From assembly GCA_902168205.1 (NCBI GenBank), contig CABHOK010000014.1, forward strand, positions 310,001-374,000: a DNA stretch of 64,000 bases, in the 5' to 3' direction. Source of the DNA: an uncultured Chitinophaga sp. GTDB taxonomy: Bacteria > Bacteroidota > Bacteroidia > Cytophagales > Cyclobacteriaceae. Shown here piece by piece: positions 25,427 to 33,695 of this stretch (position 1 is the stretch's first letter; each line of letters begins with the position of its first letter). The notes beneath the pieces are model-generated. The model worked only from the letters and a program-made list of their open reading frames with translations, ran no database searches and was not told the origin of the DNA. Position numbers and translations under genes: made by a program.

Positions 25427-25434
25427 TAATTTTG
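25427..25434 (+). promoter_or_regulatory. -7 promoter box TAATTTTG for tpx
   Basis: Perfect TAnnTTTG in the 184-base rnr/tpx divergent region; transcription would begin near 25440 with a leader of about 47 bases. No clear -33 TTTG at the expected distance, so an activator may assist. Confidence 0.5.
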
Positions 25435-25486
25435 AGCGCAGGCATTTTAGCCTGGTATCCTAAATTTTAACATTTAAGTATTACTC

Positions 25487-25987
25487 ATGGCACAAACAAA
25501 ACTTGGCGAAGCTGTTGTTAACACGACTGGAAATTTACCGGCTGTAGGTTCTGCTGCTCCGGATTTCTCACTGGCAGGTATCGACCTGAAGGAACATTCT
25601 TTGAAAGAATATGAAGGTAAAAATATAGTGCTGAATATTTTTCCCAGCATAGACACGGGCGTATGCGCTACATCCGTGCGTACATTCAACAAACGTGCTG
25701 CCGAAAAGTCGGACACGGTAATTCTCTGCATCTCGAAAGACTTACCCTTTGCCTTTAAACGCTTTTGCGCTGCTGAAGGTATAGACCAGGTTGTAAGTCT
25801 CTCGGACTTTCGTAACAAAGGCTTCTCCAAAAATTACGGGGTTGAAATGACTGATGGCGGACTGGCCGGACTTCACGCCCGGTGTGTAGTGGTTATCGAC
25901 AAACAAGGTAAAGTTAAGTATACCGAGGTTGTTCCAACGATTGGTCAGGAACCCAATTATGACGCTGCCTTAAACGCTATTGGCTAA
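25487..25987 (+). CDS. tpx: Thiol peroxidase (Tpx-type atypical 2-Cys peroxiredoxin)
   Basis: 166 residues, the usual Tpx length. The peroxidatic C60 lies in FPSIDTGVCATSV and the resolving C94 in FKRFCAAEG, the exact Tpx spacing. It reduces H2O2 and organic peroxides with thioredoxin as electron donor, in cytosol or periplasm (no signal peptide seen here, so cytosol). Monocistronic, with a long inverted repeat after its stop. Confidence 0.96.
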   Translation: MAQTKLGEAVVNTTGNLPAVGSAAPDFSLAGIDLKEHSLKEYEGKNIVLNIFPSIDTGVCATSVRTFNKRAAEKSDTVILCISKDLPFAFKRFCAAEGIDQVVSLSDFRNKGFSKNYGVEMTDGGLAGLHARCVVVIDKQGKVKYTEVVPTIGQEPNYDAALNAIG

Positions 25988-25995
25988 ACCTATCC

Positions 25996-26037
25996 GTTAT
26001 CTGTTAAATGTGGCACAAACTATGTTTAACAGATAAC
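25996..26037. terminator. Perfect 13-bp inverted repeat after tpx
   Basis: GTTATCTGTTAAA (25996-26008) pairs exactly with TTTAACAGATAAC (26025-26037), loop 16 bases. It starts 9 bases after the tpx stop. It is AT-rich and not followed by a T-tract, so it may be a transcript-end stabiliser or an operator for the lipoprotein gene 60 bases further on. Confidence 0.5.
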
Positions 26038-26096
26038 TCTAAACGAGCCGCACCTTTCATTCTGTGCGTAAAAAAATATTATAACATCTTCTTAAC

Positions 26097-26570
26097 ATGA
26101 AACAAAACACACTTGCGTCTTCAATAGTTCGGCTAAGCATAATTTTTTCTTTTGTTGCCACACTGTACGGATGCAATACCGATTATGAAGAAGTAAAACT
26201 TCGCCAGATAAGAGATGTTGTAGTGGATGCCAACACCGAACCCCGGCTTCGTGCTACCGCTATCTTTTTTAACCCGAATAACAAGCAGGGTAAATTGAGA
26301 AAGATCGATGTAGATATATATGTAAATGGCAAGAAGGCGGGCAAGATCGATCAGAAATTAAGAACGGTTATACCTGCCAACGGAGAATTTACGGTACCGC
26401 TGGAAGTACAGCTCGCCATGAAGGAGCTCGGATTTTTTGATACGCTGCTGGGTGTATTGGGAGGAAAAAAGTTTGAAGTGCGCTATGAGGGTTCCCTCAA
26501 ACTTACTTATCACGGTATACCCTTCCGTGTACCTGTAAAGTATAAAGATGAAGTAAGGGTTCGCTTTTAA
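26097..26570 (+). CDS. LEA type 2 family lipoprotein
   Basis: 157 residues. The signal ends in lipobox LYGC26. The mature part matches the WHy/LEA-2 immunoglobulin-like fold: RATAIFFNPNNKQGKLRKIDVDIYVNG ... ANGEFTVPLEVQLAMKELGFFD. Proteins of this type are anchored envelope proteins linked to desiccation or stress tolerance in plants; the bacterial role is not known. Its stop is 18 bases from the convergent proC stop. Confidence 0.82.
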   Translation: MKQNTLASSIVRLSIIFSFVATLYGCNTDYEEVKLRQIRDVVVDANTEPRLRATAIFFNPNNKQGKLRKIDVDIYVNGKKAGKIDQKLRTVIPANGEFTVPLEVQLAMKELGFFDTLLGVLGGKKFEVRYEGSLKLTYHGIPFRVPVKYKDEVRVRF

Positions 26571-26588
26571 AATGTACCCTTCAAAGAA

Positions 26589-27386
26589 TTACTTTACAAT
26601 TTTATCATACGAAGCACCAATACCTTTTATCAGCGATGAGCTGAATCCCTGGTGTTCCATCTCGTTCAATCCTACGATGGTGCAACCTTTTGGCGTTGTT
26701 ACTTTGTCAATCTCTGCTTCCGGGTGGCGACCGAGTTTTAGTAAAAGTTCGGCTGCACCTTTTACGGTCTGGGCAGCAATGAGGTTGGCCGTCTTGGCGT
26801 CAAAACCAATTTCAATACCACCTTGTGTTGATGCGCGTATAAAACGCAACGCATAGGCTATACCACAAGCACCCAGCACTGTAGCCGCGTCCATCAGTTT
26901 TTCATCTATAGCGATGGAGATGCCGAGCTGATCGAAAAGATCCGTAACATATTTTACCTGAGCATCGCTTGCTCCCTGGTAACAGAGGCACGTAACCGAT
27001 TCCTGAATGGCGATGGCTGTATTGGGCATGGCGCGAAATATAGGCACACCGTGATCAACAATCGCGGCCAGGTCTTTCAGAAATATACCCGTTACTACGC
27101 TGATGATGATATGACGCTTGGGATCAAAGTTCTGTCGGAGACCTTCCAACACCTCTTTTACATTATAGGGCTTAAGTGCCACTATAATTACTTCGCTGCT
27201 TTGTATAGCTTTCTGATTATCGCTTGTAACATTAACACCTAATGTTTCGAGCGGCTGGAGTGCTGCTACATTTCTGCGTGTAACAGTAATCTGCTGCGGA
27301 GCTACAAACTGACTCTTGATCAATCCTTCTGCTATAGCGGCTCCTAAATTTCCTCCGCCAATAATGGCAATCTTTGCGTTCTTCAT
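26589..27386 (-). CDS. proC: Pyrroline-5-carboxylate reductase
   Basis: 265 residues from the ATG at 27386; an upstream TTG/GTG start would add 17 residues before the Rossmann strand and was rejected. IAIIGGGNLGAAIAEGL is the NADPH-binding motif, MPNTAIAIQESVT the conserved ProC region, and the C-terminal dimerisation segment FIRASTQGGIEIGFDAKTA ends with TPKGCTIVGL. It catalyses the last step of proline synthesis. No other proline gene is adjacent. Confidence 0.94.
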   Translation of the reverse strand: MKNAKIAIIGGGNLGAAIAEGLIKSQFVAPQQITVTRRNVAALQPLETLGVNVTSDNQKAIQSSEVIIVALKPYNVKEVLEGLRQNFDPKRHIIISVVTGIFLKDLAAIVDHGVPIFRAMPNTAIAIQESVTCLCYQGASDAQVKYVTDLFDQLGISIAIDEKLMDAATVLGACGIAYALRFIRASTQGGIEIGFDAKTANLIAAQTVKGAAELLLKLGRHPEAEIDKVTTPKGCTIVGLNEMEHQGFSSSLIKGIGASYDKIVK

Positions 27387-27459
27387 AATACATCTGATTA
27401 GACGGTGCGGTGTGAAAATAAAAACACTTTCAACCACTTCCGCTCACAAGCCAGAAGAA

Positions 27460-27549
27460 TTGCAAAATATTTAAATGGCTTACTTTTGTTCGGTAGTATA
27501 TATGCCGAAGAGCACAGAGGTTTTAAGATATTTATAGCGGCACGCTATA
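27460..27549 (+). promoter_or_regulatory. Orphan plus-strand promoter followed by a hairpin
   Basis: TTG at 27460-27462 and a perfect TACTTTTG at 27481-27488, 18 bases apart, face no annotated plus-strand gene. Downstream only an 11-codon frame (27502-27537) and a hairpin TATAGCG-GCA-CGCTATA (27533-27549) follow, right before the 3' end of the opposing lipoprotein gene. A tiny RNA or antisense transcript is possible. Confidence 0.35.
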
Positions 27550-27552
27550 CCT

Positions 27553-28278
27553 TTAGTAGGAGGAGCTGAATACAACGCTCACGTTAGTATAGTAAATTAC
27601 GGTTGTGCCCTTATAGCCGGAGTCGGTTCCAACCAGTAGCCACAACTCTCCTTTATCATTGCTGCGCACAACAAACGGAACATAACTGTCGGCATTGGTT
27701 CGAGTTACTAATGTAAAGTCAGTAATGTTTGTACCGCCTGCTATATTTCCCAACACAATTGTATTCTCTCCACGATCAAGTTGTTTTCCTTTATCAACAT
27801 TGAGTACGTAAGAATTTTCCAGCACAACTTTTTGCGGCTCAACATCAGAAGCTCCGGCTTTTAAAAATACACTCTCGCCCGGAGAACCTTCATCAGTAGT
27901 GGAAGCACCCGAGGGGGCATTTGTGGCAAACTGTATCTGGAAAACAAGATTGTAGTCTGTATTAGGATTAAGCCCGGTAACTTTCTTTTTAATGAACATG
28001 AAAAGATCGTTGCTCAGGTTGGTGCCCGATAGCATGATCGCTTTTTTAGAACCGAGGTTAGCCGGCAATTCGGTATAGCTGTATTGCAGATCAAACTTCA
28101 GAGAGTCTTCACGCGTGGCGGGATAATCAGAAAAATCTGCTTTCCAATCATGCATTGATTTACTGAAGTCTGAAACATCCGAAAAAACGTAAAGATCACT
28201 TTGTGCAGCATCGTTATCTAGACTGCATCCTGCACAAATACTCCACACTAACGCGCTGAGAATAACCCGGCACTTCAT
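27553..28278 (-). CDS. Putative lipoprotein of unknown function
   Basis: About 241 residues from the ATG at 28278 (MKCRVILSAL); an ATG 12 bases upstream is also possible. The signal ends in the lipobox CAGCS. The mature protein reads as a beta-sandwich (ITDFTLVTRTNADSYVPFVVRSNDKGELWLLVGTDSGYKGTT), similar in style to Bacteroidota carbohydrate-binding-like or adhesion domains, but no catalytic motif is seen. Flanked by 160-base gaps on both sides and apparently monocistronic. Confidence 0.65.
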   Translation of the reverse strand: MKCRVILSALVWSICAGCSLDNDAAQSDLYVFSDVSDFSKSMHDWKADFSDYPATREDSLKFDLQYSYTELPANLGSKKAIMLSGTNLSNDLFMFIKKKVTGLNPNTDYNLVFQIQFATNAPSGASTTDEGSPGESVFLKAGASDVEPQKVVLENSYVLNVDKGKQLDRGENTIVLGNIAGGTNITDFTLVTRTNADSYVPFVVRSNDKGELWLLVGTDSGYKGTTVIYYTNVSVVFSSSY

Positions 28279-28481
28279 TTTGATTTCCATTTTTCGGTTA
28301 GACACGTCAACCATAAAGGCGGTTGTAATCGCCGGTAAAAATTAAACCAGGAAAACGTTGCCCGCATGTAAAGGTGGTTCACCCAGATAATTTAGGGTTT
28401 TACACTAAAAAATCCACATTTCCGTCTAATTTTAGTGAACCTGGATCGTAATACCCCGTATTTTATCACAAGCCACCATCT

Positions 28482-30854
28482 ATGCAAAATACTACTACTA
28501 TATTTCCCTTTACATCATTTCTCAACTTCCGCCTGTTGGTGGAACACTGGGAGCAACGCATACGCGAAGGGCATCTGCCTGCGTTTGCTTCGTACATTCA
28601 GAATTATATTGATGGTGCACCGGAGTTGAAACAACCGATGGAAGATGGAGCGGTGTTTGCCAAACATAAACCCTTTCTTGATTTTCTGATGTCGGCCGTC
28701 ATACCCACAGCCAGTGGCGATACAGAACTTACCGTTGCTTTACAACCGTTCCGATTCAAGTCATTATATAGCACAGAAGCCTTCGACCGAAATATATCTT
28801 TTGACACATTCGAAAAACAGGCACACGCCAATGTGCCGGGTGGAAAAATTACGCTCGGCAAAACGATTCGCGCGTGCATGATGATTCTGGAAAAGTATCA
28901 GAGCTTTGGTTTAATTGCCAAGAACCCCAGACCGGTGCTGGTAACTCTGCGCGATCCGGTTAGCGGGCTTGACAAAGTATATCGTATCGAGATCAACCAC
29001 AAGTTTTGCGATGTAATTGCCAAGACAGAATATAAACCCATTGAGAAAAATGTCATCAAGTTTTTAATGGAGAAGTTGTATGATGTTGACTTGTGGCTTC
29101 AATATATACACCCGGAAGATTTCGAGTTTCACGGTTTGTTCATTATGCGACTGATTGATGTTACGGAGCAGGAAATGCTTTCGTCTATCAAATACGATCT
29201 GCTGGAACGCAACGCTGTTACCCGTACCGAAAGTTTTGTACAGATACAACACAAGCTTCGGTCGCTCTTTGGCATTCCGGATATGCGTCTGGGTATAGCC
29301 TATCTTGATCCCAACAATAATTTAGTAACCAACAGCCAGGCATCCGAATGCTGGAACAGTGTTACCTGTGGTGATAATGTACCCTGCCATGATTTTACCG
29401 GCTCGGTATACGAGCGCAGCTGGATGGAGAAACGCTATGTTACGATCGAGAACCTGGAAGACTATCCATTCAAATCGGTTATTGAAGATGCGTTGCTCAA
29501 AAATGGTATCAGGAATATTTTACTCGCACCCCTGATAGACGGTGAGGAAATTATAGGCATGCTTGAGCTGGCTACACCTACACCAGCCAAACTAAATCCT
29601 GTAAGTGCGCATAAGGTAGAGAACGTATTGCCGATGTTTACCGCAGCGGTGAAGCGTGTTAAAGAAGAGATGTCTACCGAGGTGCGTGCGATTATCCAGG
29701 AAGAGTGCACTGCCATTCACCCGGCAGTTCAATGGAAGTTTTTTGAAGCCGGACTAAACCTGCTGAACCGAAGACGCACCGATGAGAAAGCAACGCTGGA
29801 AGAGATTGCATTCAAAGATGTATACCCGCTATACGGACTTGCCGATGTGCGCAACTCTTCGATTGAGCGTAACATGGCGATACAACGCGACTTGCAGCAG
29901 AACCTAAAGCTTGCCAAGGATCTTCTTACCAAAATATATACTGCCAGCAAACTGCCGCTGCTGGAAGAAGCTATCTTTAAAACAGATGAACAACTTCGAA
30001 AGATAAACCTCGGCCTGGCCTCTGGTGATGAGAGCAATGTACTTGACTTTCTGAAATCAGAGATCAACCCGATGATCGCTCACTTTGAAGAAGATGAGAA
30101 TCTGCAGAGGCCGATCGCGCGTTATCGTGCAAACCTCGACCCTACATTTGGTGTGGTATACAAGCGCAGAAAAGCTTTCGAGGAAAGTCTCGGGCTTATC
30201 AACCAGGCCATCAGCGATTACCTGGATGATGCAGAGACCGAAGCACAAAAAATGTTTCCGCATTATTTTGAGAAGTATAAAACCGATGGTGTCGAGTTCA
30301 CCATATACCTGGGCAGTTCGTTGGTAAAGAACCGCACGTTTGATCTGTTCAACCTTCGTAACTTCCGGTTGTGGCAATTGCTGGTAATGATTGAAGTAAA
30401 CCGCAAGATCGAAGCACTGAAATTAAAAATGAAAACCGTGCTGGAGATAACGCAGTTAATATTGGTTCACGATCAACCTATCTCCATTCGCTTTCGTCCG
30501 GATGAAAAGCAGTTTGATGTGGATGGTGCGTACGACATCCGTTATGAGATCGTAAAGAAACGTATTGACAAAGCGCATATAAAAAATACAGGCGAACGAC
30601 TTACACAACCCGGTAAACTTGCTATTGTATATAACCAGGCAAAAGTAGAAGACGAGTATAAACGTTACTTCCATTACCTGAAAGCAAAGGGTATGATTAC
30701 CGGTGAGGTAGAAGAGCTTGAGTTGGAAGAATTACCGGGAGCAACCGGACTGCGTGCGTTGCGCGTACAAATAACAAGTGAACCGCTTTCGCTACCTGCG
30801 GTTGATAACGACAACCTGCTGAAAGATATAGAAGAAGGATTACGGGTGCACTAA
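28482..30854 (+). CDS. Large GAF-domain protein of unknown function
   Basis: 790 residues without membrane segments or signal. The N-terminal 250 residues are unassigned (HEWEQRIREGHLP-like helices, then IRACMMILEKYQSFG). A GAF fold covers about 250-395 (FVQIQHKLRSLFGIPDMRLGIAYLD ... IRNILLAPLIDGEEIIGMLELATP). Inside it three cysteines are evenly spaced, C290-x5-C296-x5-C302-H. The last 400 residues are long charged helices with no kinase, cyclase or HTH motif. It seems a stand-alone cytosolic sensor or scaffold found in Bacteroidota; the ligand is unknown, a redox or metal ligand being one option. A TAATTTTA -7-like box lies near 28430. Confidence 0.72.
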   Translation: MQNTTTIFPFTSFLNFRLLVEHWEQRIREGHLPAFASYIQNYIDGAPELKQPMEDGAVFAKHKPFLDFLMSAVIPTASGDTELTVALQPFRFKSLYSTEAFDRNISFDTFEKQAHANVPGGKITLGKTIRACMMILEKYQSFGLIAKNPRPVLVTLRDPVSGLDKVYRIEINHKFCDVIAKTEYKPIEKNVIKFLMEKLYDVDLWLQYIHPEDFEFHGLFIMRLIDVTEQEMLSSIKYDLLERNAVTRTESFVQIQHKLRSLFGIPDMRLGIAYLDPNNNLVTNSQASECWNSVTCGDNVPCHDFTGSVYERSWMEKRYVTIENLEDYPFKSVIEDALLKNGIRNILLAPLIDGEEIIGMLELATPTPAKLNPVSAHKVENVLPMFTAAVKRVKEEMSTEVRAIIQEECTAIHPAVQWKFFEAGLNLLNRRRTDEKATLEEIAFKDVYPLYGLADVRNSSIERNMAIQRDLQQNLKLAKDLLTKIYTASKLPLLEEAIFKTDEQLRKINLGLASGDESNVLDFLKSEINPMIAHFEEDENLQRPIARYRANLDPTFGVVYKRRKAFEESLGLINQAISDYLDDAETEAQKMFPHYFEKYKTDGVEFTIYLGSSLVKNRTFDLFNLRNFRLWQLLVMIEVNRKIEALKLKMKTVLEITQLILVHDQPISIRFRPDEKQFDVDGAYDIRYEIVKKRIDKAHIKNTGERLTQPGKLAIVYNQAKVEDEYKRYFHYLKAKGMITGEVEELELEELPGATGLRALRVQITSEPLSLPAVDNDNLLKDIEEGLRVH

Positions 30855-30892
30855 CCTTTTGCTTTTTCATTGTTCTTTGTACCTTCATTTCC

Positions 30893-31420
30893 ATGAAGCG
30901 ATTCCTGGTATATCTTATACTTGTAGCAGTAATCAGTTGCAAGGAAGTAACGTACAAAGAACCACAACCCAAAGGTGTTGAACGCCTCCATAGCATACCC
31001 CATACGTTGCAAGGTAAGTATGTGCTGCCGGAAGACAATCGTGCTACGCGTGATACGTTAGTTGTACTGTCGGGCCGATACTATGCATCGAGTGATCCGC
31101 TCGGTGGAAGTGTGTTGAGCGATAGCCTGATGATAAAGCACTACCAGGGTTTTTACTTCATTAACATCAACGATAAACCGGAGTGGCTGCTGCGCGTTAT
31201 TCAACAGGAGAAGAACGGTGATATAACCTGTTATATGTTGCAGGAGAAAGACAGCCTGTTTAACGGCATGCTCCAGCATCTCTCCAAAGAAATAAAGATC
31301 GATTCGGTGAAGCTGAAAAATGAAACGCTGTACCAGATTGATCCATCACCCAAGAAGCTGATAACCCTGCTCAAGAACGGCTACTTCAAGAAAACCGCTA
31401 CGCTGAAAAAGATAGAGTAA
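30893..31420 (+). CDS. Small putative lipoprotein
   Basis: 175 residues. Signal with lipobox VISC16, mature start CKEVTYKEPQPKGVERL. Contains a strand-rich middle part and a second Cys in DITCYML; no family recognised. Preceded at 14 bases by a TTTG promoter box (TTCTTTG), so it probably has its own short-leader message although it is only 38 bases from the GAF gene. Confidence 0.62.
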   Translation: MKRFLVYLILVAVISCKEVTYKEPQPKGVERLHSIPHTLQGKYVLPEDNRATRDTLVVLSGRYYASSDPLGGSVLSDSLMIKHYQGFYFININDKPEWLLRVIQQEKNGDITCYMLQEKDSLFNGMLQHLSKEIKIDSVKLKNETLYQIDPSPKKLITLLKNGYFKKTATLKKIE

Positions 31421-31450
31421 TACATACCAAAGAGTATATATACTTAATGC

Positions 31451-32170
31451 TTATTCTTTTACCGGTTGCTCATCGTTACCCGCAAGATGATGATTAATAA
31501 ACGGTGATGCCTGCTGATGTAGTCTGATAGCCTTACGCGACAATACAAAGCCAATAAGCAATGACACGATGGCAGCCAGCCATATACCCGGTACATACGA
31601 TATGAACCAGAAGTAGTCGTACGCACCATGAAAGAGTGTTGCTGCGGCCAAGGCAACAACGCTTAACAATATACCTTGCCGATGTGTGAATTTGGCTTTG
31701 CCTAGGTAAAAGCCCATCATTACCCCAAACGTTGCGTGTGCCGGCACAGCCGTAAACAGTCGCAACACGCCCGTCATAAAACCTGATTGAAATACATATA
31801 GCACATTTTCCAATGTCGCAAAGCCGAGGCTCACCATCACGGCATAGACTATACCATCAAAAGGTTCATTAAAATTTTTATTGTTGAACAGGATAAATCG
31901 CACGAATAAAAATTTGCAGCTCTCTTCGATCAACGCCACTTTAAAAAAAGCATTGACGAACTGGTGTATAGCGTCATGTTCTTTGGTGATGATGAGGAGG
32001 TTAACCGGTAAACTCACTACCAGTGTGATAACGGCACTTAATGCTCCGTACAAAAAACTGATGCATAGTAACACCAACGGTTCGCGTTCGTGTTTGTCTT
32101 TCAGATAAATATATAAAGCAATAGCGACACCGGGAGCAAGTGCCAGGGCTAACAAACTAAAGAAGTCCAT
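31451..32170 (-). CDS. PrsW-family intramembrane metalloprotease
   Basis: 239 residues with about seven membrane helices. The four PrsW signatures are all visible: EESCK (E82, E83), LEN at 120-122, PAHATFG with H145, and LFHGAYDYFW with H181. PrsW proteases cut anti-sigma factors or other membrane proteins within the bilayer (site-1 cleavage of RsiW in Bacillus). No anti-sigma gene is nearby, so the target is elsewhere. Convergent with the small lipoprotein gene. Confidence 0.88.
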   Translation of the reverse strand: MDFFSLLALALAPGVAIALYIYLKDKHEREPLVLLCISFLYGALSAVITLVVSLPVNLLIITKEHDAIHQFVNAFFKVALIEESCKFLFVRFILFNNKNFNEPFDGIVYAVMVSLGFATLENVLYVFQSGFMTGVLRLFTAVPAHATFGVMMGFYLGKAKFTHRQGILLSVVALAAATLFHGAYDYFWFISYVPGIWLAAIVSLLIGFVLSRKAIRLHQQASPFINHHLAGNDEQPVKE

Positions 32171-32202
32171 GCAACTAAATTGAAAGGGACGAAGTTACGC
32201 AT

Positions 32203-32235
32203 AAAAAAATCCCTCTCCCGTGATGGAAGAGGGAT
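32203..32235 (-). terminator. Rho-independent terminator of the thioredoxin-like gene
   Basis: ATCCCTCT/AGAGGGAT stem (32209-32216 and 32228-32235) with an 11-base loop; on the minus strand it is followed by seven T. It separates the thioredoxin-like gene from the PrsW gene. Confidence 0.85.
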
Positions 32236-32262
32236 CTTTCCCACATGTTTGTGTCTGATTTC

Positions 32263-32799
32263 TTACTCAATCACTTCCTCCACTTTATCCATTTTATCGG
32301 GAGTATACTTGCCTGATGTAGCGTATACAATTTTTCCGGTAGCATCAAGCACAAAGAAATATGGAATATCTTTCTTCTCGAAATCAAGCGCTTCTTTGTA
32401 AGACTTCAACTCACCACGATAAAACAAAATATAGGGTAATAATTGTGGATCTATGTTCTTAATTGCTTTACGTTTTGCAGTACCCGTAGCCGCTGCGTTG
32501 ACTCCCGTAAACATGGGCACAAAATAAACGTTCACATCGTACGAAAAACCTGCTAACACACCTGACGTCTTTTGAATAAATTTTTCAAACACCGGTTGGA
32601 ACCAGGAGTTCAGTTCATCTTCCGATTTTTTTGAGTAGGCAAGGCCGAGCAATGTGTATTTACCTTTAACATCGTCTGGTAATTTTACTTTCTTGTCTTC
32701 CACGCTCTCAGCTTCCATAGCCGGAAACTGCTTGCCAATTACCTGTGCTTTTGCAAGCATGCTGGTAAACACTATCAATAACAGTATAGAATATCTCAT
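32263..32799 (-). CDS. Secreted thioredoxin-fold protein without cysteines
   Basis: 178 residues with a signal peptide (about 1-18, ending LAKAQ). GKQFPAMEAESVEDKKVKLPDDVKGKYTLLGLAYSKKSEDELNSW follows the start of AhpC/TlpA-type folds, and the segment IPYFFVLDATGKIVYATSGKYT is the typical cis-Pro/beta-hairpin end. The position where a CxxC or peroxidatic Cys should lie reads AYSKKSEDE, and the whole protein contains no Cys, so it cannot be a disulfide enzyme. It may be an ATP10-like chaperone-type member or another redox-dead binding protein. Own terminator downstream. Confidence 0.72.
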   Translation of the reverse strand: MRYSILLLIVFTSMLAKAQVIGKQFPAMEAESVEDKKVKLPDDVKGKYTLLGLAYSKKSEDELNSWFQPVFEKFIQKTSGVLAGFSYDVNVYFVPMFTGVNAAATGTAKRKAIKNIDPQLLPYILFYRGELKSYKEALDFEKKDIPYFFVLDATGKIVYATSGKYTPDKMDKVEEVIE

Positions 32800-33055
32800 A
32801 CAATTTAATTTTCCTTCAATTTACCGAATAAGCCTTTAGTAACCGTTGCGTTTGATAAAAGTAACCTTACAAGTCGATAAGATGACGTAAATAACCACAC
32901 AGCACGACTCATATTTACCGGCCATTGTTCACTTCACTATAGATGAGCTACTTTCATGCCAATCCTTGTTTTAACGTGCGCATACGGAACGTTGCGATTC
33001 CAAAACACATTACCTTTCGCGATAAGTGCTATTTACCTTACAAGGCATTCTATGT

Positions 33056-33652
33056 TTAGCGTACCCATACAGCTTTGTCTTCAATAGGTTTGCGTTTGCT
33101 ATCGGGCACTTGTGTTTTCGGAATACCTATATGCAAAAAGCCTAGCAGCTTGTCATCCTTATCAAGACCAAACAATTCTTTTGCTTCTTCAAAATAGGTT
33201 ACACCACCGCTGCTTAAATAACAACCTATACCATAGGCAGCAGCGGTGAGATACATATTCTGCACTGCACAAAACACAGCCCCGAGTTCTTCGAGTTCAG
33301 GTACAGATTTTTTTTCATCGCGTTTCATACCAACCGCTATAATATGCGATGACAATACCGTTTTTGTAAGAAGGTTTTGATAGCGCTCTTCTTTAAATGT
33401 ACCGTTAGCTTCTGTTACTCGTTTATACACGGCAGCCTGCTGTTCGCCAAGTTTGCGTAAACCATCACCGGTAAAAACAATAAACTGCCAGGGTTCTGTT
33501 AATTTATGTGTTGGTGCCCACCGTGCGTTTTCAAGCATTTGTGCTACAATCGCATCGTCTACACGCTCTCCACTATACTGCTGTTGAAAAACCGATCTGC
33601 GAGTCCGGATCAGGTTGTTTACTAATTCTGTTTTAGAAGCATCTATGTCCAT
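33056..33652 (-). CDS. Nitroreductase family flavoprotein
   Basis: 198 residues from the ATG at 33652; 25 more residues are open upstream but would cross the palindrome shared with the divergent gene. FMN-binding features: RTRRSVFQQQYSG (RRSxR-type N-terminus), NARWAPTHKLTEPWQFIVF and AYGIGCYLSSGG. It reduces nitro-aromatics, quinones or other flavin-accepting compounds with NAD(P)H. Only 43 bases separate its start from that of the outer-membrane lipoprotein. The 256-base gap beyond its distant neighbour (32800-33055) holds nothing I can recognise. Confidence 0.9.
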   Translation of the reverse strand: MDIDASKTELVNNLIRTRRSVFQQQYSGERVDDAIVAQMLENARWAPTHKLTEPWQFIVFTGDGLRKLGEQQAAVYKRVTEANGTFKEERYQNLLTKTVLSSHIIAVGMKRDEKKSVPELEELGAVFCAVQNMYLTAAAYGIGCYLSSGGVTYFEEAKELFGLDKDDKLLGFLHIGIPKTQVPDSKRKPIEDKAVWVR

Positions 33653-33671
33653 CCTAATAAAGTTTATTATC

Positions 33672-33685
33672 TTAGTATTTACTAA
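33672..33685. promoter_or_regulatory. Palindrome between divergent nitroreductase and lipoprotein genes
   Basis: TTAGTA-TT-TACTAA, a perfect 14-base palindrome lying in the middle of the 43-base divergent gap. One dimeric repressor bound here would block both promoters. Confidence 0.5.
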
Positions 33686-33695
33686 ATTTTCAAAG

